Below are positions 40,488-47,556 of a stretch of 64,000 nucleotides of DNA, piece by piece. A model generated the notes under the pieces. It did not search any database. It had not been told where the DNA came from and saw nothing but the letters and a program-made list of their open reading frames with translations. The number at the start of each line of letters is the position of its first letter. The first letter of the stretch is position 1. Source of the DNA: JBFLYZ01 sp040756415. GTDB taxonomy: Bacteria; Bacteroidota; Bacteroidia; JADZBD01. The stretch covers positions 21,019 through 85,018 of the forward strand of contig JBFLYZ010000006.1 of assembly GCA_040756415.1 (NCBI GenBank), in the 5' to 3' direction. A program made the position numbers and the translations under genes.

Positions 40488-43475
40488 TCAGCCTTTCTTT
40501 TTCTTCTTTTTCTTTCCCGTATCCTTATTCTCGTTGTTCTGCTGCTGGTTATTCTGGTCCTGGTTGGTGTTCTTCATCTCATAGTTATAGGGCGGCTTGA
40601 TCTCCTCCTTGGGAGGAGGGATCACGTTGCCGTTCATATCCAGCTCCACGATCTCGTAGCCCAGCTTTTTGAGGCCATCCAGTATCTTGGCCTTATCGCC
40701 CACCACCATGATATACATCTGGTCCATGGGCAGGTATTTCTTGGCCAGGGCATTTACCTCGGCCACGGTCATGCTGGCCAGTATCTGGTTCTGCTGGTCA
40801 ACAAAGGTCTTGTCCAGGTTGTAATCGAGAATGCGCTTGAGGAAAAAGGCTTTCTGCCCGGGCGTTTCATATTTGAGCGCATCGCTCTGGCCTATGGAGC
40901 TCTTGGTGAATTTCAATTCATCCTCCGTAATGCCGTTCTCCGCGTATTTTTTTATCTCTTTTACGAATTCCACGATGGAGCTGTCGGTGGCATCTCCCCT
41001 GATCCCGCCATAGGTGGAGAAGGGTCCCGACCATTTGCTTCCGCTGAAGCGGGATCCCGCGCCATAGGTCCATCCTTTGTTCTCGCGCAGGTTCATGTTG
41101 ATGCGGCTGTTAAACGCACCGCCCAGCACATAGTTCATGATGGTGGCCTTGTAGTATTCCCCGGTGGCGTCATAGGGCATGCACATATATCCCATGCGGA
41201 TCTCGCTCTGTGGCGCGCTGCTTTTGTCGATGAGGAAGATCTTGGTCTTGTCCACCTTGGGCACCTGCGTATCGAAGGAGCGCACCACTTTTTTATCGGG
41301 CCAGGTCTTGAGGAATGTGATCTTGGGCAGGAGCTGCTCCTTGCTGATGTCGCCCACCGCGATAAGCTGCGAAATAGAAGGAGAAAAGCTGTTGTTATAA
41401 TAGGCCTTTACGTCTTCCAGGGTGATGGATTCCACCGTTTCCCTGGTGCCCAGCATGGGCAGGCCCATCACGTTCTTATCGCCATAAAGCAATTTGTTGA
41501 AAGCGTTATTTGCAATGGTAGTGGCCTGCGTCACCTGGTTGGCAATGGCGTTGAGCTGCTGCTTCTTCGAGCGTTCGAACTCCTCGCTGTCGAACTTGGG
41601 ATGGAAAAGCATTTCTTCGGCTATCTTAAGCGTGGCGTCCAGGTTCTTGGTGAGGCTGAACACGGTCATGGTGATCTCGTTCTGACCCGCGCTGATATCA
41701 ATGCTGCTACCCAGCTTCTCCAGCTCTTCGCTGATCTGCTCGGCCGTATGCTTGGTGGTGGACTCGTTCAGCAGGTCGGCAGTGATCTGCGCGATGCCCG
41801 CTTTCTCCAGGGTCTCGAAGCGATGGCCGGCCTCTATGTAAAGCTGCAGGGTTACGGTGGGAACCTCATCGCTTTTCGAGCCGATCAGCTTCAAGCCGTT
41901 GTCGAAGGTCTCCTTCCAGAAGTCAGGAACCTTCACGACCGGGTTGGGGCCCGGAGCGGGCCGCTTGCTGCGGTCGAAATTATCCACCGGCTTTTTGTAA
42001 ACAAGGTTCTTGTACTCATCGCTCTCCTTTACGTTCGTGAGATCGCGGCCGGGAAACACCCAGGTATCTTCCTTGGCCTTCATCTCGGGTTTGCCCTTGG
42101 GAACCACGCTCAGGATAACGGCCGGCTTGTTCTTGATATAGGTGTTGTACACGCGCATCACATCGGCAATGGTCACTTTATTATAGCGCTCCAGGTCTTT
42201 CTTAATGTAGTTGGCGTTGCCGGTAAAGGTTTGGAAGGCGGCCAGTTGCGCTGCTTTGCCATGCACACTCTCCAGGGCCTGGAAAACATAGGCCTCGTGC
42301 GAGGCTTTGTATTTCTTCAGGTCATCCTCCGTTACGCCCTTCTTTTCGAATTCCACGAAGCCGGCACGCACCATAGAGTCGGCTTTGGCCAGCGTGATCT
42401 TCTTGGGGTCGGCAAGTATGGTCACATTAAAGCGGCCGGCCAGCTCCTGCGCGGGATGACCCACATTGGCCTGTACGGCTAATCCGCTCTTGATGAATTT
42501 CTGGTAGAAAATGGAGTTCTTGCCTCCCCCCATGATGTCAGAAAGCACATCCAGGGGCGCTTCATCCGGGTGGTAGTTGGGCACGGTGGGGAAATTGAAC
42601 TGGAGCAGCGGATAAACGATCTTGTCCTCGTAGGATATGTACCTGTCCTTGTCCAGCTTCACCGGGTCTTTCGGAAGGTTCTTTACTTCGGGGCCTTTCG
42701 GTATAGGCCCGAAATATTTCTCGGCCATCGCGATCACCTGCTTGGTGTTCACATCGCCAGCCACGGTCAGCACCGCGTTGTTGGGGCCGTACCAGCGCTT
42801 GAAGAAGTTCTTCAGGTCGTTCACGTCCACGCGGTTCAGGTCCTCTATATAGCCAATGGTGGGCCAGGAGTAGGGGTGCCCGTAAGGGAACAGGGCCTCT
42901 CCCACCTTTTCATATATCAGTCCGTAAGGACGGTTATCGTAGTTCTGTCCGCGCTCGTTCTTCACGGTAGCGCGCTGCACTTCGAATTTTTCCTGGGTCA
43001 CCGCGTCCAGCAGAAAGCCCATGCGGTCGGCTTCCAGCCACAGCCCGATCTCGAGCTGGTTGGAGGGCATGGTCTCGAAATAATTGGTGCGGTCGCTGTT
43101 GGTAGTGCCGTTGAGCGTGCCTCCCGATTCGGAAACGATCTTGAAATGCTCGTCATCGCCCACATGGTCGGATCCCTGGAACATCATGTGCTCGAAGAAA
43201 TGCGCGAACCCCGACCGGCCTACCTGCTCGCGGTTGGAGCCCACATGGTAGGTTACATCGATATGGCATACGGGGTCGCTGTGGTCTTCGTGAACAATAA
43301 TGGTGAGCCCGTTTGGCAGCAGGTATTTTTCATAGGGAATGACCACCTCGCCCGGTTTCTTGGTGACCTTTTCCACCAGCTTGGCCTTGTAGGTGGGCGG
43401 GGTTTCGGCAGAGGTGAAGGCGGCAAAGGCGATCAGAGCGCCCAGGCCGAGGAAGAAAAAGAGTTTTTTACGCAT
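40488..43475 (-). CDS. M16 (insulinase-like) peptidase, two-domain
   Basis: 995 residues. Signal peptide (MRKKLFFFLGLGALIAFAAF), a first M16 unit with the inverted zinc motif HFFEH at residues 92-96 (GFAHFFEHMMFQG) and the downstream Glu in NERGQNYD, then a second, structurally similar but inactive unit (~510-930; no HxxEH, but QSEIRMGYMCMPYD and RENKGWTYGAG as in the non-catalytic half). The last ~70 residues are low complexity (Asn/Gln/Lys-rich, ending KDTGKKKKKKKG). Periplasmic clearance of peptides is the usual role. Single gene with own promoter and terminator. Confidence 0.93.
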   Translation of the reverse strand: MRKKLFFFLGLGALIAFAAFTSAETPPTYKAKLVEKVTKKPGEVVIPYEKYLLPNGLTIIVHEDHSDPVCHIDVTYHVGSNREQVGRSGFAHFFEHMMFQGSDHVGDDEHFKIVSESGGTLNGTTNSDRTNYFETMPSNQLEIGLWLEADRMGFLLDAVTQEKFEVQRATVKNERGQNYDNRPYGLIYEKVGEALFPYGHPYSWPTIGYIEDLNRVDVNDLKNFFKRWYGPNNAVLTVAGDVNTKQVIAMAEKYFGPIPKGPEVKNLPKDPVKLDKDRYISYEDKIVYPLLQFNFPTVPNYHPDEAPLDVLSDIMGGGKNSIFYQKFIKSGLAVQANVGHPAQELAGRFNVTILADPKKITLAKADSMVRAGFVEFEKKGVTEDDLKKYKASHEAYVFQALESVHGKAAQLAAFQTFTGNANYIKKDLERYNKVTIADVMRVYNTYIKNKPAVILSVVPKGKPEMKAKEDTWVFPGRDLTNVKESDEYKNLVYKKPVDNFDRSKRPAPGPNPVVKVPDFWKETFDNGLKLIGSKSDEVPTVTLQLYIEAGHRFETLEKAGIAQITADLLNESTTKHTAEQISEELEKLGSSIDISAGQNEITMTVFSLTKNLDATLKIAEEMLFHPKFDSEEFERSKKQQLNAIANQVTQATTIANNAFNKLLYGDKNVMGLPMLGTRETVESITLEDVKAYYNNSFSPSISQLIAVGDISKEQLLPKITFLKTWPDKKVVRSFDTQVPKVDKTKIFLIDKSSAPQSEIRMGYMCMPYDATGEYYKATIMNYVLGGAFNSRINMNLRENKGWTYGAGSRFSGSKWSGPFSTYGGIRGDATDSSIVEFVKEIKKYAENGITEDELKFTKSSIGQSDALKYETPGQKAFFLKRILDYNLDKTFVDQQNQILASMTVAEVNALAKKYLPMDQMYIMVVGDKAKILDGLKKLGYEIVELDMNGNVIPPPKEEIKPPYNYEMKNTNQDQNNQQQNNENKDTGKKKKKKKG

Positions 43476-43507
43476 GGTTGGTTTTTATCAATGTGTTGTG
43501 TGCCTTG

Positions 43508-43515
43508 CAAATGTA
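43508..43515 (-). promoter_or_regulatory. -7 box (TACATTTG) of the M16 gene
   Basis: Exact TAnnTTTG on the minus strand, 32 bases before the M16 start at 43475, in the divergent gap shared with the bacilliredoxin gene. Confidence 0.5.
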
Positions 43516-43596
43516 GAAAAATCCGCAGGAGAACCATCGTATATGCGGGCTTATTTGACAAGCGGTGAATAGGGCAGGAGGATGGTCTAAAATTCG

Positions 43597-43604
43597 TATC
43601 TTTG
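43597..43604 (+). promoter_or_regulatory. -7 box (TATCTTTG) of the bacilliredoxin gene
   Basis: Exact TAnnTTTG, 33 bases before ATG 43638. It faces away from the M16 promoter box at 43508-43515. Confidence 0.5.
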
Positions 43605-43637
43605 TACATAGAAAACAATTAAAAAAAGGAAGACAAA

Positions 43638-44048
43638 ATGTATCCGGAAGCGATAGTAAAACCCATGAAGGCCGAGCTGACCTCGGCCGGCTTTGAAGAC
43701 CTGACCACACCCGATGCCGTTGACAAGGCCATTAACAGCCCCGGTACGGTGCTGGTGGTGGTGAACAGCGTGTGCGGCTGCGCGGCAGGCGCTGCCCGGC
43801 CCGGTGTGAGGCTGGCCATACAAGGAGGTAAAAAGCCCAATAAGCTGACAACCGTTTTCGCGGGTTTCGATACCGAAGCGGTGGTGCAGGCGCGTAAATA
43901 TTTCGCCCCTTATCCTCCCTCTTCGCCCAGCATAGCGCTCTTTAAGGACGGCAAACTGGTTCATTTCATCGAGCGCCATCATATCGAAGGGCGTTCGGCC
44001 GAGATGATTGCCGAGAACCTGAAGATGGCATTTGAGCAGTACTGTTGA
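43638..44048 (+). CDS. Bacilliredoxin (BrxA/BrxB, YphP/YqiW family)
   Basis: 136 residues, full length. Thioredoxin-fold oxidoreductase with a CGC active site (NSVCGCAAGAARPG), which removes bacillithiol from proteins. Also seen: the conserved YPEAIVKPMKAELT start and SPSIALFKDGKLVHFIERHHIEGR. Bacillithiol is made by many Bacteroidota, so this fits. It is unrelated to BREX defence protein BrxA in spite of the shared name. Single gene with a promoter at 43597 and a double hairpin after it. Confidence 0.94.
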   Translation: MYPEAIVKPMKAELTSAGFEDLTTPDAVDKAINSPGTVLVVVNSVCGCAAGAARPGVRLAIQGGKKPNKLTTVFAGFDTEAVVQARKYFAPYPPSSPSIALFKDGKLVHFIERHHIEGRSAEMIAENLKMAFEQYC

Positions 44049-44058
44049 TCTTGAAAAG

Positions 44059-44125
44059 CAAACCTGCCTGACGGCAGGCAGGTTTGTACGAAAGCCCGTC
44101 CGCTTAAGGCAGACGGGTTTTTCTT
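44059..44125 (+). terminator. Double hairpin after the bacilliredoxin gene
   Basis: First a perfect 12-bp stem (CAAACCTGCCTG / CAGGCAGGTTTG, loop ACGG, 44059-44086), then CCCGTC/GACGGG (44095-44117) followed by TTTTTC. The second is a plausible terminator; the first resembles a dispersed palindrome partly repeated near 39424-39452. Confidence 0.65.
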
Positions 44126-44155
44126 TAAGGAATGGTTTTTGAAGCAAAACCGCTC

Positions 44156-45358
44156 ATGCGTAAGCTTGGTTTTATCGTATTGTGCCTCTTGCTGCCGGTT
44201 TCTTTTTTGTCCTTGGCCTTCATGCGTTTTCAGGTGTCAGCAAAATCGCCTGGCGACAATACCACCAAGAACACCTCTCCCGATTTCGTGAACAAGTACA
44301 GGCCCCTTGCCTTCTGGGTGCCCGATTCAACCACTCCCGTAAAGACCATACAGATAGCCATGCATATCTTCATGGGCCCTAAATCGCTTACGCCCGATGA
44401 TACGGCCTGGCTGCAGAATGTGGTCAATATCATCAATGGCGACCTGGCCAATAACTGCGAGCCCTCCGATCCTTTGCCGGGGGTGAATCATGTTAAGGAT
44501 ACGAAGATCCGCTTCGAGCTGGCCGGGATCTATTTCTACCCCGATTCAAAATATTACAAATCGAACATGACCGCGCACATGATGAAGCACATACGCGAGG
44601 TGGATTCAGCGCGGCTGAAGTACCTGAGCGTGCTCATTCCGGTAGCCGGCAGCGGCACGCAAAACGCCACGCCTCCTTATCCTTCTTATGTGAAATCGGG
44701 TTCGCCTGTTAACAGCCTGGATGCTGATCTTTTTGCCTACGTGCCGGCCGACAGCACGAACCCGAACTGGGTTTTTCTGTCGGTGCTCAAGCATGAGCTG
44801 GGCCATTGCCTCGATCTGCTGCACATCTATAACGATGGGCACGGGGAGGAGTGCAATACGGCTTCATCCGATTACTTATGGGATGTATACGGAAAAGAAA
44901 GTAAAAAGAACTGCTGGCTGCAGGGCGGCTGGAGCTGCGATCCGAAATCGCCCGATAACACCTGCACCAACAACTGGATGGGAGGCTGGTCGGGGGCCTG
45001 CTATCTTTCTCCCCTGCAATTGGGCAAGATACACCGGGCCCTCTCGCTTAAAACCCTCCGGAGGTATGTCAAGAACGATTTCTCCAAGCTACCTGACTAT
45101 ACGATCTCCAACAGCGAGCTGTGGGATTTTGATGTGAAGTGGTACGGCAATATCGTGGTGAAAAAAGGCGTTACCTGGACCGTAAAGGGAAAAATTTCTT
45201 TGCCTGACGGGGCCAGGATCACCGTTCAGAAAGGAGCGAAGCTTATTGTTGATGGTGGCTTGATCACCGCAGCGTATAATGAATGGTCGGGAACAAGAGG
45301 TAAAGGAAAGATAGAAATGAAGAATGGAGGGGTAATCAAGAAAAGGTCAAAGAAATGA
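44156..45358 (+). CDS. Secreted metzincin-like zinc metalloprotease
   Basis: 400 residues. Signal/anchor (RKLGFIVLCLLLPVSFLSL), then a protease domain with HELGHCLDLLH (residues ~213-223), i.e. HExxHxxxxxH but with Asp where metzincins carry Gly, and a later NNWMGGWSGACYLSPLQLGKIHR that resembles the Met-turn region of M43 proteins. The C-terminal ~70 residues form short repeats (VVKKGVTWTVKGKISLPDGA, VQKGAKLIVDGGLITAAYNE) like those preceding T9SS tails, but no sorting domain is present. Start ATG 44156 begins the signal segment. Activity is likely but the Gly change needs testing. Confidence 0.72.
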   Translation: MRKLGFIVLCLLLPVSFLSLAFMRFQVSAKSPGDNTTKNTSPDFVNKYRPLAFWVPDSTTPVKTIQIAMHIFMGPKSLTPDDTAWLQNVVNIINGDLANNCEPSDPLPGVNHVKDTKIRFELAGIYFYPDSKYYKSNMTAHMMKHIREVDSARLKYLSVLIPVAGSGTQNATPPYPSYVKSGSPVNSLDADLFAYVPADSTNPNWVFLSVLKHELGHCLDLLHIYNDGHGEECNTASSDYLWDVYGKESKKNCWLQGGWSCDPKSPDNTCTNNWMGGWSGACYLSPLQLGKIHRALSLKTLRRYVKNDFSKLPDYTISNSELWDFDVKWYGNIVVKKGVTWTVKGKISLPDGARITVQKGAKLIVDGGLITAAYNEWSGTRGKGKIEMKNGGVIKKRSKK

Positions 45359-45395
45359 CCAGGAATTATCGTTCCCTTTGCTTATTGCCAACTGC

Positions 45396-45695
45396 TTACT
45401 TTTTCTCCACCACCTTCGGCACCTTGAAGTAATCGCTGTCATGCTTGGGAGCGTTCATTAAAGCCTCTTTTTGCGTGATCTCCAGCTTCACCTCATCCTC
45501 GCGCAGGTGGTTCACCTCATCGGTCATATAGACGAGCGGCTCTACGTGGTCCGTGTTCAGCTCGTTGAGCTTTTCCACGAAGGCCAGCATATTGTTCAGG
45601 TCCTTTACGATCTCTTCCTTGGCTTTATCGTCAAACTCGAGGCGGGCCAGGTGGGCGATCTGGTCTACTGTTTGGGTATCTATTTTCTTTGTCAT
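45396..45695 (-). CDS. gatC: Aspartyl/glutamyl-tRNA amidotransferase subunit C
   Basis: 99 residues. Small subunit of GatCAB, which amidates Glu-tRNA-Gln and Asp-tRNA-Asn. Seen: DQIAHLARLEFDDKAKEEIVKDLNNMLAFVEKLNELNTD (split across two helices), VEPLVYMTDEVNHLREDEV and the C-terminal DSDYFKVPKVVEKK. The length is typical. It follows plsC across an 80-bp gap containing a palindromic repeat (copy 3); gatA and gatB are not in this window. Confidence 0.95.
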   Translation of the reverse strand: MTKKIDTQTVDQIAHLARLEFDDKAKEEIVKDLNNMLAFVEKLNELNTDHVEPLVYMTDEVNHLREDEVKLEITQKEALMNAPKHDSDYFKVPKVVEKK

Positions 45696-45719
45696 TGACT
45701 ACGTAAGCATTTGAAAAAT

Positions 45720-45767
45720 CCCCCGTCCATCCGCTCAGGCGGATGGACACCCCCTTTACAAGGGGGA
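45720..45767. repeat. Dispersed palindromic repeat, copy 3
   Basis: CCCCCGTCCATCCGCTCAGG then CGGATGGACACCCCCTTTAC then AAGGGGG: CATCCGC/GCGGATG and CCCCCTT/AAGGGGG palindromes, the clearest of the three copies. It lies between plsC and gatC. Confidence 0.8.
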
Positions 45768-45775
45768 GCTGGGAC

Positions 45776-46507
45776 CTAAAAGCCGCTACTAATAATCCGG
45801 TAAACCCTTTCCCGCAAATCTACTAAATCCTTTGGATTCGTTCCACGGGTATCGATGGGCGCATGCACCAGCACCTGCGATATTCCCGGCCGGGCATCGG
45901 CCATGAAAAAGCTGCCGGTTTGCAGCAGGCGGTAATTGTTCCTGAATGTTATGGGAACAATGGGCGCCTGCTTCTCTATGGCCAGGCGAAAGGCCCCGTT
46001 CTTGAAGCTGTGCAATTTGTTTTCCCTGAAAATAATGCCTCCCTCGGGGAAAATGAATATGCTGTTGCCTTTATCGAGCTCTTCCATGGCCCGCACAAAG
46101 GCCTTGTGCGCATCGGTGGTGCTTTTACGGTCCACCAGTATATTCATTCCCTTGAAGAAAATGTTGAAGAGCGGAATGCCCTCGATTTCGCGTTTACCCA
46201 TGAAAACGAAGTATTCAGGGATAATGAGGTAGCTGACCAGGATATCGAGATAGGAGGAATGATTGGCGCAGTACACGCAGGGTGAGCGCGAGAAAGCGGG
46301 TTTGGCCTTGCGCAGGCTCACAAAAATGCCGCTGGTAAAGGCAAAGACATGCGCCCAGCCCCGCATCAGGCGAAAGGCTTTCCGGTAGTGCCTTTCATGA
46401 GAAAGCAAAACGTAAAAAAACGGATACAGGAGGATCAGCCCAACAACGAAATTCAGGATGAGCCAGCATTTCCACAAAACGCGGGGAATGAGCGTGAGGT
46501 ATTTCAC
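45776..46507 (-). CDS. plsC: 1-acyl-sn-glycerol-3-phosphate acyltransferase
   Basis: 243 residues. Transfers a fatty acyl chain to lysophosphatidic acid to make phosphatidic acid at the inner membrane. Seen: an N-terminal membrane segment (ILNFVVGLILLYPFFYVLL), NHSSYLDI (HX4D catalytic motif), FKGMNILVDRK, the FPEGG motif (IFIFPEGGIIF) and IVPITFRNNYRL. Starts with GTG at 46507; a -7 box (TACTTTTG) ends four bases upstream. Sits before gatC on the minus strand. Confidence 0.93.
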   Translation of the reverse strand: MKYLTLIPRVLWKCWLILNFVVGLILLYPFFYVLLSHERHYRKAFRLMRGWAHVFAFTSGIFVSLRKAKPAFSRSPCVYCANHSSYLDILVSYLIIPEYFVFMGKREIEGIPLFNIFFKGMNILVDRKSTTDAHKAFVRAMEELDKGNSIFIFPEGGIIFRENKLHSFKNGAFRLAIEKQAPIVPITFRNNYRLLQTGSFFMADARPGISQVLVHAPIDTRGTNPKDLVDLRERVYRIISSGF

Positions 46508-46511
46508 TCAG

Positions 46512-46519
46512 CAAAAGTA
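46512..46519 (-). promoter_or_regulatory. -7 box (TACTTTTG) of plsC
   Basis: Exact TAnnTTTG on the minus strand ending four bases before the GTG start. Confidence 0.48.
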
Positions 46520-46530
46520 ATCTAATTAAG

Positions 46531-46567
46531 GTGAATCTCCCCTCTTAAGGGAGCTTAGGGTTGTGTT
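46531..46567. repeat. CTCCC...GGGAG repeat fragment upstream of trpS
   Basis: GTGAATCTCCCCTCTTAAGG then GAGCTTAGGGTTGTGTT: a hairpin (CTCCC/GGGAG) resembling the second palindrome of the dispersed repeats, followed by a G-rich tail. It overlaps where a -33 element for trpS would lie. Confidence 0.4.
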
Positions 46568-46572
46568 TTTTA

Positions 46573-46580
46573 TATATTTG
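46573..46580 (+). promoter_or_regulatory. -7 box (TATATTTG) of trpS
   Basis: Exact TAnnTTTG ending 7 bases before the ATG at 46588, supporting this start over an upstream in-frame codon at 46561, which would precede the promoter. Confidence 0.55.
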
Positions 46581-46587
46581 CGCCTCA

Positions 46588-47556
46588 ATGGCAAGAATAC
46601 TCACAGGCGTGCAAAGCACCAATATTCCTCACCTGGGCAATATCCTGGGCGCCATGCTGCCCGCCATTGAGCTTTCCAACAGACCGGGCAACGAATCCCT
46701 GCTTTTTATTGCCGACCTGCATTCGCTGACCACCATCAAGGATGCCCGGTTCAGGAGGGAAAGCACCCACGCGGTGGCTGCCACCTGGCTGGCGCTTGGG
46801 TACGATACGCAGAAGAATATCTTTTACCGCCAGAGCGATGTGACCGAAGTATGCGAGCTCACCTGGTACCTCAATTGCTTCACGCCTTATCCCATGCTGG
46901 CCAACGCGCATTCGTTCAAAGACAAGGCGGGACGGCTGAGCGATGTGAACGCGGGCCTGTTCACCTACCCGGTGCTGATGGCTGCCGATATCATTCTTTA
47001 CGATGCCAATTTCGTTCCCGTGGGCAAGGACCAGTTGCAGCACCTGGAGATGACGCGCGATATCGCCTCATCGTTCAATCATGTTTATGGCGAGACCTTT
47101 GTCATTCCCGAGGCCCTGACCGATGAGCGCGTGATGCTCATTCCGGGTATTGACGGGCAGAAGATGAGCAAATCGCTGAACAACTTCATTAATATTTTTC
47201 TCCCCGAAAAAGAACTTCTTAAGGTAATTAAGAGCATTGTGACAGACGCCACTCCGCTGGAGCAGCCCAAGGACCCCGATAAATGCAACGTATTTGCCCT
47301 GTACAGGGTGCTGGCCAGCGGGGCTCAGGCGAACCAGATGCGCGAGAACTACCTGAAAGGCGGTTACGGCTACGGCCATGCCAAGCAGGCGCTCTTCGAA
47401 GTGATCATGGAGCGATTCAAAAAAGAGCGCGGGCTGTACAACAGCTACATGAACAACCGCGATGAGCTGGAGAAAAAGTTATACGAGGGTGCCGAGAAGG
47501 CGCGCGTGATCGCCAGGGCCGTGCTCAGGCGCGTGCGCGAAAAGCTCGGTTACTGA
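46588..47556 (+). CDS. trpS: Tryptophanyl-tRNA synthetase
   Basis: 322 residues. Class I synthetase charging tRNA-Trp. Seen: RILTGVQSTNIPHLGNILGA (HIGH-type site, here HLGN), PVLMAADIILYDANFVPVGKDQLQHLE (DxxxxGxDQ region) and the KMSKS loop GQKMSKSLNNFI. Length and motif order are normal for bacterial TrpRS. The start MARILTG is supported by the -7 box just upstream. Its 3' end overlaps the convergent M43 gene by 7 bases. Confidence 0.97.
   Translation: MARILTGVQSTNIPHLGNILGAMLPAIELSNRPGNESLLFIADLHSLTTIKDARFRRESTHAVAATWLALGYDTQKNIFYRQSDVTEVCELTWYLNCFTPYPMLANAHSFKDKAGRLSDVNAGLFTYPVLMAADIILYDANFVPVGKDQLQHLEMTRDIASSFNHVYGETFVIPEALTDERVMLIPGIDGQKMSKSLNNFINIFLPEKELLKVIKSIVTDATPLEQPKDPDKCNVFALYRVLASGAQANQMRENYLKGGYGYGHAKQALFEVIMERFKKERGLYNSYMNNRDELEKKLYEGAEKARVIARAVLRRVREKLGY

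Noticed and set aside
43638..44048. BREX defence component BrxA
   Set aside because: The sequence is a bacilliredoxin with a CGC active site; the shared gene name is a coincidence and no BREX genes are present.
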